A DNA stretch of 64,000 nucleotides from an uncultured Bacteroidales bacterium (lineage in GTDB: Bacteria; Bacteroidota; Bacteroidia; Bacteroidales; P3), in contig CAMVMX010000001.1 in NCBI GenBank assembly GCA_947168665.1, positions 248,001 through 312,000 of the forward strand, read 5' to 3'. Positions 45,204-55,301 of the stretch are shown piece by piece; the stretch's first letter is position 1, and each line of letters begins with the position of its first letter. The position numbers were made by a program, and so were the translations under genes. The notes under the pieces were generated by a model, which did not search any database, had not been told where the DNA came from, and saw nothing but the letters and a program-made list of their open reading frames with translations.

Positions 45204-46079
45204 ATGAGCAAAAGCAAGGTAAACCTGTGGGAAACACACACCTCCACCATCCTCAGCATCACATTAGTCATGTTTCTTCTGGGGCTATGTCTGATGGTGG
45301 AATACCACATCTACCGCGCCACCCGCGACATGCAGGAGCGCATCACCTTCAAAGTAGACCTCACCGCCGACATCACCGACCAAGACGCCGCCCGGCTGAA
45401 AGAGCAAATCGAGGCCATCAGCTACGTGAAGCATGTCGACTACATCTCGCGCGACCAAGCGGCCGAAATCTTCTCCGAAGACCTCGATGACGACTTTGTC
45501 GGCTTCATCGGCTACAACCCGCTCTACCCCTCCATGATGGTCAACCTCTACGCCGAATACCTTCCCGAAACCCGCCAGGACGCCCGTGCCGAGAGCATAG
45601 CGCGCTTCTCGGCCGACGTCAGCAACCTCGAAAACGTCATCGGCGTAGCCTATCAAGAGAACATCGTCAACGAACTCAACGACTTCTTCTTCAAGGCCAC
45701 CTGGTTCCTCATCATCTTCATGGCCCTGCTCATGCTCATCAGCATCCTCATGATAAGCAGCACCATCCGCATCGCCCTCTACGCCCAGCGCGACACCATC
45801 CGCACCATGCAGCTCGTGGGAGCCAAAAGCGGCTTCATTGCCCGGCCCTTCCTTGCGCGCAGCATCTGGTACGGCCTCCTCGGCTCCATCATCGCCATCA
45901 TCGTCCTGGCCGTCGCCACAGGCGTTTTCAACCAATCGCTCGACGGCCTCAACCTCCTGGCCGACATCCACATGCCTTGGTATGCGGGCATCGCCGTCCT
46001 CATCATCATCCTCGGCGTGGTCCTCTCACACCTCTCCACCCTCTTCGCCGTGGCGCGCTACCTCCGCAACAACTGCTGA
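45204..46079 (+). CDS. ftsX: cell-division permease FtsX
   Basis: A 291-residue inner-membrane protein with four helices: one near residue 20 and three in the C-terminal half (FIMALLMLISILMISSTIRI, IIAIIVLAVATGVF, GIAVLIIILGVVLSHLST). The large periplasmic loop after the first helix starts FKVDLTADITDQDAARLKEQ. FtsX with FtsE activates septal peptidoglycan hydrolases; ftsE is not adjacent. It heads a Bacteroidota-typical run ftsX, DUF3098, uppP, truB. Confidence 0.95.
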   Translation: MSKSKVNLWETHTSTILSITLVMFLLGLCLMVEYHIYRATRDMQERITFKVDLTADITDQDAARLKEQIEAISYVKHVDYISRDQAAEIFSEDLDDDFVGFIGYNPLYPSMMVNLYAEYLPETRQDARAESIARFSADVSNLENVIGVAYQENIVNELNDFFFKATWFLIIFMALLMLISILMISSTIRIALYAQRDTIRTMQLVGAKSGFIARPFLARSIWYGLLGSIIAIIVLAVATGVFNQSLDGLNLLADIHMPWYAGIAVLIIILGVVLSHLSTLFAVARYLRNNC

Positions 46080-46119
46080 CAATAACACAATATTATTCAA
46101 TACAAGCAACTCAATCATT

Positions 46120-46383
46120 ATGGCAAAAGACATCAAGAACACCGAAGACACCAACACCGGATTCGCCTTCGTATTCGGCAAAACCAACTATATCATCATG
46201 ATTGCCGGCATCGTCCTGCTGGCCCTGGGCTACATCCTCCTCTCAGGCGGCGGCAGCGACGACCCCAACGTCTTCAACCCCGAAATGTTCAATGGCCGCC
46301 GACTCTTCGTCTCTCCCATCCTCATCATCCTGGGACTCGTCACCGAAATTGTGGCCATCATGTACAAACCCAAAAACAACTAA
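46120..46383 (+). CDS. DUF3098 family two-helix membrane protein
   Basis: An 87-residue protein with two membrane helices (IIMIAGIVLLALGYILL and VSPILIILGLVTEIVAIM) separated by a short polar loop. The phrase FVFGKTNYIIMIAG is characteristic of DUF3098. It is found in Bacteroidota between ftsX and uppP, which suggests an envelope or division role, but the function is unknown. The ATG at 46120 gives the usual length. Confidence 0.9.
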   Translation: MAKDIKNTEDTNTGFAFVFGKTNYIIMIAGIVLLALGYILLSGGGSDDPNVFNPEMFNGRRLFVSPILIILGLVTEIVAIMYKPKNN

Positions 46384-46401
46384 TCACAACACCCGCACAC
46401 T

Positions 46402-47205
46402 ATGGAATGGTTTGAAGCCTTAGTCTTAGGCCTCGTGCAAGGCCTTACTGAATATTTGCCCGTCAGCAGCAGCGGCCACCTCACCATCGGCGCACACCTC
46501 TTCGGCCTCAACGGGGCGGAGAACCTCGCCTTCACCGTGGCCGTCCATGTGGCCACCGTCCTCAGCACCATCGTCATCCTCTGGCGCGAAATCGTCTGGA
46601 TTTTCCAAGACCTCTTCAAGTGGAAATGGAACGACGGCACCAAATACACCGTCAACATACTCATATCCATGATTCCCGTGGCCATCGTCGGCCTCTTCTT
46701 CAAAGACTCCGTCGAGGCCATCTTCGGCAGCGGACTCCTCGTGGTGGGCATCTGCCTGCTCGTCACCGCCTCGCTCCTGGCCTTCTCATTCTGGGCCAAA
46801 CCCCGCCAGCGCGAAAGCATATCCCCCTGGCACGCCTTCGTCATCGGCATTGCCCAAGCCGTCGCCGTCCTGCCCGGCCTCTCCCGCTCGGGCAGCACCA
46901 TCGCCACCGGACTGCTGCTGGGCAACAAGAAAGAGAAACTGGCCCAGTTCTCCTTCCTCATGGTCATCCCCCCCATCCTGGGCGAAGCCCTGCTCGACGC
47001 CAAAGACATGGCCGAAGTGGGAGTCAGCACCGCCATGGCCGGCCTCCCCACCTCCTCACTCATCATCGGCTTTCTGGCAGCCTTCGTCAGCGGATGCCTG
47101 GCCTGCAAATGGATGATCAACATCGTCAAGAAAGGCAAACTCATCTGGTTCGCGCTCTACTGCGCCATCGTCGGCCTGCTGACCATCGTCCTCCCCCTGC
47201 TCTGA
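46402..47205 (+). CDS. uppP: undecaprenyl-diphosphatase
   Basis: A 267-residue inner-membrane phosphatase (BacA family). It recycles undecaprenyl diphosphate to the monophosphate carrier for peptidoglycan and other polymers, and raises bacitracin tolerance. Motifs are [16 protein letters not shown] near residue 17 and [21 protein letters not shown] near residue 160. About eight helices are visible. The stop overlaps the truB start (TGATG). Confidence 0.96.
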   Translation: MEWFEALVLGLVQGLTEYLPVSSSGHLTIGAHLFGLNGAENLAFTVAVHVATVLSTIVILWREIVWIFQDLFKWKWNDGTKYTVNILISMIPVAIVGLFFKDSVEAIFGSGLLVVGICLLVTASLLAFSFWAKPRQRESISPWHAFVIGIAQAVAVLPGLSRSGSTIATGLLLGNKKEKLAQFSFLMVIPPILGEALLDAKDMAEVGVSTAMAGLPTSSLIIGFLAAFVSGCLACKWMINIVKKGKLIWFALYCAIVGLLTIVLPLL

Positions 47206-48005
47206 TGACACAGGACGAACTGCTCCAGGGCATAGTCATTCCCGTTGACAAGCCCCGCCAATGGACCTCCTTCCAAGCCGTCAACAAAATCAAGGCAACC
47301 ATCAGACGGGTTTATGGCTTGAAGAAATTCAAAATCGGCCACGCCGGCACCCTCGACCCCCTTGCCACCGGCCTCTTGCTGGTGTGCGTAGGGAAAGCCA
47401 CCAAGCGCATCGACGAACTGCAGTCGGGCACCAAAGTCTACACCGGCACCATGGTCCTCGGAGCCACCACGCCCTGCTACGACCTTGAGCGGCCTGTCGA
47501 AAGCTACAGTCCCTTCGCCCACATCACCCCCACCCTGCTCCAGTCCGTCCTGCCCCAATTTCTGGGCACCGTCCAGCAGGTGCCGCCCATCTTCAGCGCC
47601 GTCAAAATCAACGGGCAGCGGGCCTACCAATATGCCCGCCAGTCCGACACCGACCAGCCCGCACCCCTGCCCACACCCAAGCCGGTGCAAATCTACGATT
47701 TCGAAATCACCGCCTTCCGACCCGGCAACCCCGACGCCGAACCCCTGCCGCTGCAGCAGCCCGCCGGGGCCGATGCCCGCCGGCTCTACGACAACCCCTT
47801 GGGCGCCGTGCCGCCCCACCTGCCACAGATAGACTTCCGCATCCGTTGCGGCAAAGGCACCTACATCCGCTCCATAGCGCGCGACCTCGGCCTTGCGCTC
47901 GACAGCGGCGCATTCCTCTCCGCCCTCCGGCGCGAGCAGGTGGGCGAATACCACATCGCCGACGCGCTCAGCCTCGACAATGTGGAATCGTTCCTCAAAT
48001 CTTAG
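47205..48005 (+). CDS. truB: tRNA pseudouridine-55 synthase
   Basis: A 266-residue enzyme that makes pseudouridine at position 55 in the T-loop of most tRNAs. The catalytic Asp is D51 in KIGHAGTLDPLATGLLL; GTYIRSIARDLG near residue 222 binds RNA. A ~35-residue Pro/Ala-rich insert (EPLPLQQPAGADARRLYDN) is longer than in many homologues. Its stop overlaps the stop of the convergent porin gene. Confidence 0.95.
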   Translation: MTQDELLQGIVIPVDKPRQWTSFQAVNKIKATIRRVYGLKKFKIGHAGTLDPLATGLLLVCVGKATKRIDELQSGTKVYTGTMVLGATTPCYDLERPVESYSPFAHITPTLLQSVLPQFLGTVQQVPPIFSAVKINGQRAYQYARQSDTDQPAPLPTPKPVQIYDFEITAFRPGNPDAEPLPLQQPAGADARRLYDNPLGAVPPHLPQIDFRIRCGKGTYIRSIARDLGLALDSGAFLSALRREQVGEYHIADALSLDNVESFLKS

Positions 48006-49393
48006 AAATTGTATTTCACCATTGCGCACACGCGGTGGTTGTCCACCATGTGCAGCCGGTCGTTCAGCGCAATGCTGCCGTTGGCCGTCTGGTCGCCATA
48101 GGTGCAGGCCGTCCACTCATACTCCACTCCGATATTGAAATGCTTCAAGTTGTAGCTCAGCGACGGCGCCACACGCCACACACTGTTCAACCCCGTGAAA
48201 TTCTCGCCGCCTTTCATAAATATCATATAACGCACAGCCTGCTCGGTGCCGAAATCAAACAAATCCTTCTCAGCGCCGAGGTTCTTCATATATCCCAAAA
48301 AGAGATTGGCGCGATACTTCTGCCCCACGGCCATGTTCAGATAGCCGATGGCGGCCCGCAGCGGCGCATACTCCCAACTGCCGTCGGGCAGAATGTTGCT
48401 CACTCCGTAGCCGTTCAGTTGGTTCACATGCGAAGTGTTGCTGGCCATCATCGCACGGAACTTCAAGGCATACAGCCCTTCCGTATACTGGAAATAGACC
48501 GTAGGGGTGAAACTGGTCAACCGCTCCTTAACGGGATAGGCCACCGTCCTCGGCACACCGTCCACCTCCACCTGCTTATAGCCTACCGTGCGGGGCTTCA
48601 ACGTCTGGCAGGTCGACCCCAACTGCGCATACACACGCTCGTCGCGATACTGCACCCCCACAAACAACTCCGGCACCAAGCTCCGGTTGGCGAAATCGAT
48701 ACTCGACACACTGCTCCACACCCCGTTGCTGAACGACGGGCCGCTATACATATACTGCAACTGATACAGCGCGGCGGCAGTCATACCCCAATGGCCTGTG
48801 GTCAGCGTATAACTCAACTGGGGCGTGCGGCTGTGGGCGCGGAAGGGAGCTCCCGCCGCCATACCCAGCACCTCCGGCATAATGTCGCCGCTCAGCGGAT
48901 GCCAATACTGGCCCACCAGCAGCTCCTGCCTCAGTCCCATGCCGTTGTCCCAACCCAGCTTCACAAATGCCAGGCGCAGACGCAGCACCGTGTTCGTGGT
49001 GCCGAAACCGCCAAAGTCAGCCTCCACCTTTCCGCTGGTGGCGGCGCCAAACACCGACGGCCCTTCAAGACTCAGGCCAAACCGCGTGGTCAAAGCCTGG
49101 AAACTGGTGTGCGGCACCGCGTTCAAGTCAGTCCGCTCCACGCCAAACGCGGCGCACTCCGCCGCCGACCCGTTCCACTTCTCATCGTAGGGCACCATAT
49201 TGTACTGGTCGCCAACCACCGTATACGTGTTTCGCGAGTCGAAATTAAAATAATTCCTCACAAATCCGTAGGGTGTAATCTTCACCTTGTTGGGTTTCGC
49301 AGAGTTCTCCCGGACAGGCTTGGTGTCCGCCTCCTGCGCGGCGGCACACCAAGCCGCCACCAGGCAAATTGCCGAAAGTAATATTTTCTTCAT
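48002..49393 (-). CDS. outer-membrane porin-like beta-barrel protein
   Basis: A 463-residue protein with signal peptide (ILLSAICLVAAWCAAAQ). The mature part begins KVKITPYGFVRNYFNFDSR, a common opening of Bacteroidota porins, and continues with alternating strands (ALTTRFGLSLEGP, TVYFQYTEGLYALKFRAM). It ends RVCAMVKYNF, an outer-membrane insertion signal with terminal Phe. It probably lets small solutes through. The ATG at 49393 gives the signal peptide. It is set against the direction of the truB and queA genes and shares 4 bases with truB. Confidence 0.87.
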   Translation of the reverse strand: MKKILLSAICLVAAWCAAAQEADTKPVRENSAKPNKVKITPYGFVRNYFNFDSRNTYTVVGDQYNMVPYDEKWNGSAAECAAFGVERTDLNAVPHTSFQALTTRFGLSLEGPSVFGAATSGKVEADFGGFGTTNTVLRLRLAFVKLGWDNGMGLRQELLVGQYWHPLSGDIMPEVLGMAAGAPFRAHSRTPQLSYTLTTGHWGMTAAALYQLQYMYSGPSFSNGVWSSVSSIDFANRSLVPELFVGVQYRDERVYAQLGSTCQTLKPRTVGYKQVEVDGVPRTVAYPVKERLTSFTPTVYFQYTEGLYALKFRAMMASNTSHVNQLNGYGVSNILPDGSWEYAPLRAAIGYLNMAVGQKYRANLFLGYMKNLGAEKDLFDFGTEQAVRYMIFMKGGENFTGLNSVWRVAPSLSYNLKHFNIGVEYEWTACTYGDQTANGSIALNDRLHMVDNHRVCAMVKYNF

Positions 49394-49795
49394 AATGTAA
49401 AAATTTAGTCTTGTCAATACAACATTCCTATTGTTCAACCACATTTTAAACGCCGTTCCTCCACAATTATTGCCCCGCCACACAACAAAAGTTTCCTCAT
49501 CGGCCCGCCTCCGGCACTCCGTCCTTCCTCCATTCCCTAAACGGCGGATGGCGCGTACTCCGCCTCCTGATCAACGCCGGCTGGAAGACCAATTGCCGTA
49601 CATAGGCAACAGAAATGGTGGCAACCGAGCGGAGGAAGAACGGCGCAAACGCACACCGCTGGCCTTTTGTGGAAGGGCGAAAAACGAAGCAGAAGTTAAA
49701 AAAACAAAAACAACCAATATAGTATAATACAGATAATTGCGGCACATCAAAGAGTTAAAAGAGTTAAAAAACTTGACAACGGGTTGTTTTTTTCG
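49394..49795. other. gene-free stretch between divergent porin and queA
   Basis: A 435-base gap in all. 49497-49690 is GC-rich with no convincing frame; 49690-49795 is AT-rich and includes a tandem AAAGAGTTA (49751-49759 and 49760-49768) before the queA promoter. No porin promoter could be placed. Confidence 0.5.
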
Positions 49796-49803
49796 TATCT
49801 TTG
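49796..49803 (+). promoter_or_regulatory. -7 box for the queA run
   Basis: TATCTTTG behind TTTTTTTCG and followed by CA, 25 bases before the ATG at 49829. Confidence 0.62.
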
Positions 49804-49828
49804 CACGTTTTTTATGATGATTGAGTAT

Positions 49829-50884
49829 ATGAAACTTTCCTATTTTAATTTTGTCCTCCCCAAGGAGCTGATAGCCGAGAAACCCACCAAGCAACGCGAC
49901 GAGGCGCGCCTGATGGTGCTGCACCGCGACACCCAGACCTTTGAGCACCGGCTGTTCAAAGACCTGCTGGACTACCTGCACGAAGGCGACGTGGTGGTGG
50001 CCAACAACACGAAGGTATTCCCCGCCCTGCTCTATGGCGAGAAGGAGAAGACCGGCGCCAAAATCACCGTGTTCCTGCAGCGCGAGCTGAACAAGGAAAT
50101 GCGCCTGTGGGATGTGATTGTGGACCCTGCGCGGAAGATACGTATAGGCAACAAGCTCTACTTCGGCCCCAACGAGTCGCTGGTGGCCGAGGTGATTGAC
50201 AACACCACGTCGCGCGGGCGGACGGTGCGATTCCTCTTCGACGGCACCGACGAGGAGTTCAACAAGCACATACGCGGGCTGGGCCACACCCCGCTGCCGG
50301 AGGAACTGCAACGCCTGCGCAACATCGAGAATTTCGATGCCGAGCGCTACCAGACCATCTATGCCAAGGTGGAGGGTGCCGTGGCTGCCCCCATAGCCGG
50401 GCTGCACTTCAGCCGCGAGATGCTGAAACGATTTGAAATCAACGATATCAACTGGCAGGAGCTGACACTGCACTGCGGCATCGGCAACTTCAAAGACATT
50501 GAGGTTGAGGACCTCTCCAAACATCGCATGGACGCCGAGGAGATGCACTTGTCGCAGGAAACATGCGACGCCATCATGCAGGCCAAAGCCAACGGCAAGA
50601 AGATATGCGTGGTGGGCACCACAACCATGCGGGCCATCGAGAGTGCCGTGACCATTGCCGGAAAGGTGAGTGCCTACGACGGCTGGACCAACAAGTTCAT
50701 CTTCCCGCCTTACAACTTCACTATTGCCGACATGATGGTGACCAACTTCCACCATCCCAAATCGTCGCAGTTCATCATGGCGAGCACTTTCGGCGGCGTG
50801 GATTTTGTGCGCCAGGCCTATGAGATCGCCATCCGCGAGAAGTATAAATTCTCCACTTATGGCGATGCCATGGTGATTCTCTAA
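49829..50884 (+). CDS. queA: S-adenosylmethionine:tRNA ribosyltransferase-isomerase
   Basis: A 351-residue enzyme that moves and isomerises the ribosyl part of SAM onto preQ1 in tRNA, forming epoxyqueuosine. It opens [20 protein letters not shown] and includes [33 protein letters not shown] and [11 protein letters not shown]. It works after Tgt (2865). G-ending codons dominate, like rarA and the acetyltransferase downstream but unlike truB. The ATG at 49829 fits; upstream frame covers the promoter. rarA starts 12 bases later. Confidence 0.97.
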   Translation: MKLSYFNFVLPKELIAEKPTKQRDEARLMVLHRDTQTFEHRLFKDLLDYLHEGDVVVANNTKVFPALLYGEKEKTGAKITVFLQRELNKEMRLWDVIVDPARKIRIGNKLYFGPNESLVAEVIDNTTSRGRTVRFLFDGTDEEFNKHIRGLGHTPLPEELQRLRNIENFDAERYQTIYAKVEGAVAAPIAGLHFSREMLKRFEINDINWQELTLHCGIGNFKDIEVEDLSKHRMDAEEMHLSQETCDAIMQAKANGKKICVVGTTTMRAIESAVTIAGKVSAYDGWTNKFIFPPYNFTIADMMVTNFHHPKSSQFIMASTFGGVDFVRQAYEIAIREKYKFSTYGDAMVIL

Positions 50885-50896
50885 CCCCTCCGCGCC

Positions 50897-52150
50897 GTGA
50901 AACCGTTAGCCGAAATATTGAGGCCCTCCGACCTGGACAGCTATATAGGGCAGCAGCACCTTGTGGGACGCGGAGCAGTGCTGCGCACACTGGTGGAGAG
51001 CGGGCGCATCCCGTCGATGATTTTCTGGGGCCCTCCGGGCATCGGGAAGACCACCCTGGCCATGGTCATCAGCAACATGCTGCACCGCCCTTTCTACACG
51101 CTGAGCGCCATAAGCAGCGGCGTGAAGGAGGTGCGCGAGGTGATCGACAAGGCCAAAGGCGAGGAGAACGCCATCCTGTTTATCGACGAGATACACCGTT
51201 TTTCGAAAAGCCAGCAGGACTCGCTGCTGGGGGCGGTGGAGAAGGGCATCGTCACCCTGATAGGAGCCACAACCGAGAATCCCTCGTTTGAGGTGATTTC
51301 GGCTTTGCTGTCGCGCTGCCAGGTGTATGTGCTGAAGGAGTTCGGCGAGGCCGAGATGCGCCAGCTGACGGACAGCGCGGTACGCTACTATGCCTCGCAG
51401 GGGCGGCAGGTAGAGGTGAAAGAGACGGAGGCCCTGTACCGCATATCGGGCGGCGACGCCCGCAAGCTGCTCAACGCCATCGAGCTGGTGGTCAACAACA
51501 GTCCCGACGGGACAGTGGTGATTGACAACGAGCGCACCACGAGTGTGGTGCAGCAGAATCTGGCCCTATACGACAAGCAGGGCGAGATGCACTATGACAT
51601 CATCAGCGCCTTTATCAAGTCGATGCGCGGAAGCGACCCCAACGCGGCTGTCTATTGGCTGGCCCGCATGATTGAGGGCGGCGAGGACCCAGTGTTCATT
51701 GCCCGCAGGATGCTCATCTTTGCCTCCGAGGACATCGGCAACAGCAATCCCAACGCATTGCTGTTGGCCAACGCATGTTTCGAGGCGGTGACGAAGATTG
51801 GCTACCCCGAATGCCGCATCACGCTGTCGCAATGTGCGGTGTATCTGGCCTCGTCGGTGAAGAGCAACAGTACCTACATGGCATTGGCCAATGCGCAACA
51901 GGTGGTTCGCCAGACGGGCGACCTGCCTGTGCCGCTGCACATACGCAACGCGCCCACCAAACTGATGAAGCAGCTGGGCTACAGTGAGGGCTACAAGTAT
52001 GCGCACGACTATGCGGGCAACTTTGTGGAGCAGGAGTTCCTGCCCGACGCCTTGCGCGGCACCAAGTTCTACGAGCCCGGCCAGAACCCGCGCGAGGAGG
52101 ATACCCGCCGCCAGTTGCGCGCCCACTGGAAGGAGAAGTACAACTACTAA
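50897..52150 (+). CDS. rarA: replication-associated recombination ATPase RarA
   Basis: A 417-residue AAA+ protein acting at stalled replication forks. Walker A is WGPPGIGKTTLAMVI near residue 45 and Walker B FIDEIHRFSKSQQD near residue 97. Sensor 1 is IGATTENPSFEVISALLSRC (core ATTENPSFE). The C-terminal MgsA oligomerisation domain begins YDIISAFIKSMRGSDPNAAV. It starts with GTG at 50897, the only start that keeps the conserved PLAEILRPSDLDSYIGQ. It follows queA closely. Confidence 0.95.
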   Translation: MKPLAEILRPSDLDSYIGQQHLVGRGAVLRTLVESGRIPSMIFWGPPGIGKTTLAMVISNMLHRPFYTLSAISSGVKEVREVIDKAKGEENAILFIDEIHRFSKSQQDSLLGAVEKGIVTLIGATTENPSFEVISALLSRCQVYVLKEFGEAEMRQLTDSAVRYYASQGRQVEVKETEALYRISGGDARKLLNAIELVVNNSPDGTVVIDNERTTSVVQQNLALYDKQGEMHYDIISAFIKSMRGSDPNAAVYWLARMIEGGEDPVFIARRMLIFASEDIGNSNPNALLLANACFEAVTKIGYPECRITLSQCAVYLASSVKSNSTYMALANAQQVVRQTGDLPVPLHIRNAPTKLMKQLGYSEGYKYAHDYAGNFVEQEFLPDALRGTKFYEPGQNPREEDTRRQLRAHWKEKYNY

Positions 52151-52162
52151 AACCCCGCCACG

Positions 52163-52762
52163 ATGATTACGGACAGGCAGAGTTACCGCCATTATGTGGA
52201 GCAAGACCTCAAAGCCCACGGGCTGACACGGGTGGGGCTTTACGACTATTGGTGGAGGGACTGCCTGCGGTTTCAGTTGAGGCTGCGGCGGATAGAGTAT
52301 CTGCACAACACCTGCGGCGGCAATCTGCTGAAAAAGCTGCGCCTGTTGGTGCTGGAGGTGGTGAACCACCGGCTGGCCACCAGACTGGGGTTTACCATAC
52401 CGAAAAATGTGTTCGGGCCGGGACTGTGCATCGTGCATTACGGCACCATTGTGGTACATCCCGACGCACGGGTGGGTGCGGGCTGCCGGCTGCACCCTTC
52501 CACCAGCATAGGCGATTACAACGGCACCCCGCGCCTGGGCGACAATGTATATATAGGTCCCGGAGCCAAAATCTATGGCCCGGTGGTGCTGGGCGACAAT
52601 GTGGCGGTGGGGGCCAACGCAGTGGTGAACCACTCGTTTGGCAGCAATGTGACTCTGGCCGGTTCGCCGGCCAAGGTGGTGGCCGAGAAGGGCGCAATGG
52701 AGCAAGGCGTGTTCGGCACAGCAAAAGGGATTCCGGCGACCACAGATTCTACCAAACTATAG
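52163..52762 (+). CDS. serine acetyltransferase-like hexapeptide-repeat enzyme
   Basis: A 199-residue acyltransferase. A short N-terminal helical part (VEQDLKAHGLTRVGLYDYWW) is followed by a left-handed beta-helix (GPGLCIVHYGTIVVHPDARV, RLGDNVYIGPGAKIYGPVVL) and ends in GSPAKVVAEKGA. The catalytic His lies in IVHYG. It lacks the long N-terminal domain of CysE, and its opening resembles acetyltransferases of exopolysaccharide clusters. Substrate may be a sugar rather than serine. It is 12 bases after rarA. Confidence 0.85.
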   Translation: MITDRQSYRHYVEQDLKAHGLTRVGLYDYWWRDCLRFQLRLRRIEYLHNTCGGNLLKKLRLLVLEVVNHRLATRLGFTIPKNVFGPGLCIVHYGTIVVHPDARVGAGCRLHPSTSIGDYNGTPRLGDNVYIGPGAKIYGPVVLGDNVAVGANAVVNHSFGSNVTLAGSPAKVVAEKGAMEQGVFGTAKGIPATTDSTKL

Positions 52763-52784
52763 ACACGACAAAACAAGATTTGAT

Positions 52785-54575
52785 ATGGCTGACGCACTAC
52801 TCACCGTTGAGAACCTGACAAAATCGTATGGCGACAAGTTGCTGTTCGACAATATCTCATTCGGCATCAACGCAGGGCAGAAAACTGCCCTCATCGCCCG
52901 CAACGGATACGGCAAATCGACATTGCTCAATATACTGACAGGCAAGACGCTACAGGACAGCGGAAAAGTCACTTTCAGCAACGAGGTGCGCATGGCCTAC
53001 CTGCCCCAGCAGCCCGAACTGCTGCCCCACCAAACGTTGCGGAACTTCGTGGCATCGGTCGAGCGGCCTGAACACGAGGACGAATGGACTTTCGAGCAAC
53101 GAATTGAGGAGATTCTGAGCCGTCTGCACCTGACCGACAAACTGGACCAGACTATGGATACCCTGAGCGGAGGCGAACAGAAAAAAGCAGCCCTGAGCCG
53201 CATATTGATTGACCACACGAACTTGCTCCTGCTCGACGAGCCGACCAACCATTTGGACATCCAGATGATTGAGTGGCTTGAGGATTTCCTGTCGCGCCAA
53301 CGGCTGGCCATCCTCATGGTGACGCACGACCGATATTTCCTCGACCATGTGTGCCAGGACATTCTGGAGATTGACAACAGCCGCCTGTACCATTACAGGG
53401 GACACTATGACTACTACCTCGAAAAGAAGGCCGAGCGGCAACACAACGAGCGCGTGGAGGTAGAGAAGGCCAAGAGCCTATACCGCACGGAACTGGAATG
53501 GATGCGCCGTATGCCACAGGCGCGCGGCACCAAGGCCCAGGCCCGTATCGACGCTTTTTACGAGCTGGAGGCCAAAGCCCACACCCGTTTTGACGAAAGC
53601 CGGCCACAGCTCACCGTCAAGACTGAGCGCATCGGGGGGAAGATTTTGGAGATGTACAACGTCACCAAGAGTTACAACGGGACCAAACTGGTCGACGATT
53701 ATAGCTACACTTTCAAGAAGGGCGAAAAGATAGGCATAGTGGGGCCCAACGGAATTGGGAAATCGACTTTCCTCAACCTCATCACTGAGCAGTTGCGCCC
53801 CGACAGCGGCCGCATCGTCGTGGGGCAGACCATCCGCTTCGGCTTCTACACCCAGGCCGGAATGACAGCTCCCGCCGACCGCAGGGTGATTGAAATTGTG
53901 AAGGACGTAGCCGAACAAATAGAGCTGGAAGGCGGCAAGGAGATGTCGGCCCACCAGTTCCTCACCTATTTCGGATTTGACGACATGACGCAATACAACT
54001 ACTTCGGCAACCTCAGCGGTGGCGAGCGCCGCAGGCTCTATCTGCTGAAGGTGCTCATGGCTAACCCCAACTTCCTCATCCTCGACGAACCCACCAACGA
54101 CCTCGACATCTATACCCTCGAAATTCTCGAGCAGTTTCTGCGCGACTATAGGGGATGCCTGCTTATCGTCAGCCACGACCGCAGCTTTATGGACAACATC
54201 GTGGACCACCTGATGGTATTCGAAGGGGAAGGCCGCATCCGCGACTATGCCGGAAACTATACCCAATACCGCAACGCACAAGCCCTGCAACGACGCGACG
54301 AATCGCTCAAAAAGCGCGACGAGAAACCCAAATATGAACGCCAACGCAGCGACAAACCCCGCCCCACATACAAACAACAGAAGGAATATGAGTCGCTGAC
54401 CCAGGAAATTGAAGCTCTCAACAAGGAGAAATCTGAACTGGAAAGCCTTCTCAGCAATGGGCAGGAAACAGATGTCGACCAGCTGACCAAAGCCTCGCAG
54501 CGCATCGGCTCTATCATGGCCGAGCTGGACGAAAAAGAAATGCGCTGGCTGGAACTGGACGAGATAGTGAACTGA
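52785..54575 (+). CDS. ABC-F family ATPase (Uup/EttA-like)
   Basis: A 596-residue soluble protein with two ABC cassettes and no membrane domain. The first Walker A reads ARNGYGKST, with Ala for the usual first Gly; its signature is LSGGEQKKAALSRIL. The second has GPNGIGKST and LSGGERRRLYLLKVL. The linker between them is charged and long, and a C-terminal coiled coil covers ~530-596 (QQKEYESLTQEIEALNKEKS). ABC-F proteins act on the ribosome or, for Uup, in DNA-related roles. Antibiotic resistance cannot be inferred. The gene is 22 bases after the acetyltransferase. Confidence 0.93.
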   Translation: MADALLTVENLTKSYGDKLLFDNISFGINAGQKTALIARNGYGKSTLLNILTGKTLQDSGKVTFSNEVRMAYLPQQPELLPHQTLRNFVASVERPEHEDEWTFEQRIEEILSRLHLTDKLDQTMDTLSGGEQKKAALSRILIDHTNLLLLDEPTNHLDIQMIEWLEDFLSRQRLAILMVTHDRYFLDHVCQDILEIDNSRLYHYRGHYDYYLEKKAERQHNERVEVEKAKSLYRTELEWMRRMPQARGTKAQARIDAFYELEAKAHTRFDESRPQLTVKTERIGGKILEMYNVTKSYNGTKLVDDYSYTFKKGEKIGIVGPNGIGKSTFLNLITEQLRPDSGRIVVGQTIRFGFYTQAGMTAPADRRVIEIVKDVAEQIELEGGKEMSAHQFLTYFGFDDMTQYNYFGNLSGGERRRLYLLKVLMANPNFLILDEPTNDLDIYTLEILEQFLRDYRGCLLIVSHDRSFMDNIVDHLMVFEGEGRIRDYAGNYTQYRNAQALQRRDESLKKRDEKPKYERQRSDKPRPTYKQQKEYESLTQEIEALNKEKSELESLLSNGQETDVDQLTKASQRIGSIMAELDEKEMRWLELDEIVN

Positions 54576-54705
54576 ATGGCAGGCATTGGGGAATTGTATG
54601 TGCTGACCAGCCAAGGCATAAGTGTCTCGCGGTGCAACGGCTACTGAATGAATAAATCCCAAAAGCATCAAGGCCGCGCTTTATTCCTAAATAAAGTTAA
54701 AAAAA

Positions 54706-54735
54706 TGTAACAAACAGAATTTTTCCAGTCGTATA
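54706..54735 (+). promoter_or_regulatory. ECF-type promoter, probably autoregulated
   Basis: TGTAAC at 54706-54711 and CGTATA at 54730-54735 with an 18-base spacer, immediately before the sigma gene ATG at 54741. The bipartite form differs from the TAnnTTTG promoters elsewhere and suggests recognition by the ECF factor itself. Confidence 0.5.
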
Positions 54736-54740
54736 GGCGT

Positions 54741-55301
54741 ATGAAGACCGACATGGAACAATTGGTGGAAGGCTGCAAGAGGAAAGACCCTAAGGCGCAG
54801 CGGAGTCTCTACGACGAGTACGCACCCAAACTGCTCGGACTGTGCATGCGCTACACCCACTCGCGCGACGAAGCCCAAGACCTGCTCCATGACGGATTCA
54901 TCAAGATCTTTGAAAGCATCGGCACGCTCAGCAACCCACAGGTGCTGGAGGTATGGATGCAGCGCATCATGTCCCACCTCTGCATTGACTACCTCACCCG
55001 CGACAAACAACTGCGCTACACTGACCTCAACTCTATGGAGGAATACCTCAGCACCGAAGAGGATGACAGCGATGAGATGGCAAACGACCACAACGGCCTC
55101 TCAATGGAACAGATTGTGAATGCCATCCAAAGCCTTCCAAGCCACTACCAGTTGATATTCAACCTGTGTGGAGTGGAGGAGAGAAGCACCAAGGAGGTGG
55201 CCGAGATGCTGCACCTTTCGGAGAACAACATCCGCCAGATACTGTTGCGGGCAAGGTCATCATTGAAAAAGAAACTTAGAAACAGAATCAACACGATATG
55301 A
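54741..55301 (+). CDS. ECF-type RNA polymerase sigma factor
   Basis: A 186-residue sigma factor. Region 2 (residues ~20-95) has LYDEYAPKLLGLCMRYTHSR, DEAQDLLHDGFIKIFESIG and VWMQRIMSHLCIDYL. Region 4 (~125-180) has QSLPSHYQLIFNLCGVEERS and the helix-turn-helix STKEVAEMLHLSENNIRQIL. A CGTATA-type promoter sits right before the gene. The stop overlaps the next gene by 4 bases (ATGA), so the two products are made together. Its regulon is unknown but probably concerns the envelope. Confidence 0.95.
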   Translation: MKTDMEQLVEGCKRKDPKAQRSLYDEYAPKLLGLCMRYTHSRDEAQDLLHDGFIKIFESIGTLSNPQVLEVWMQRIMSHLCIDYLTRDKQLRYTDLNSMEEYLSTEEDDSDEMANDHNGLSMEQIVNAIQSLPSHYQLIFNLCGVEERSTKEVAEMLHLSENNIRQILLRARSSLKKKLRNRINTI

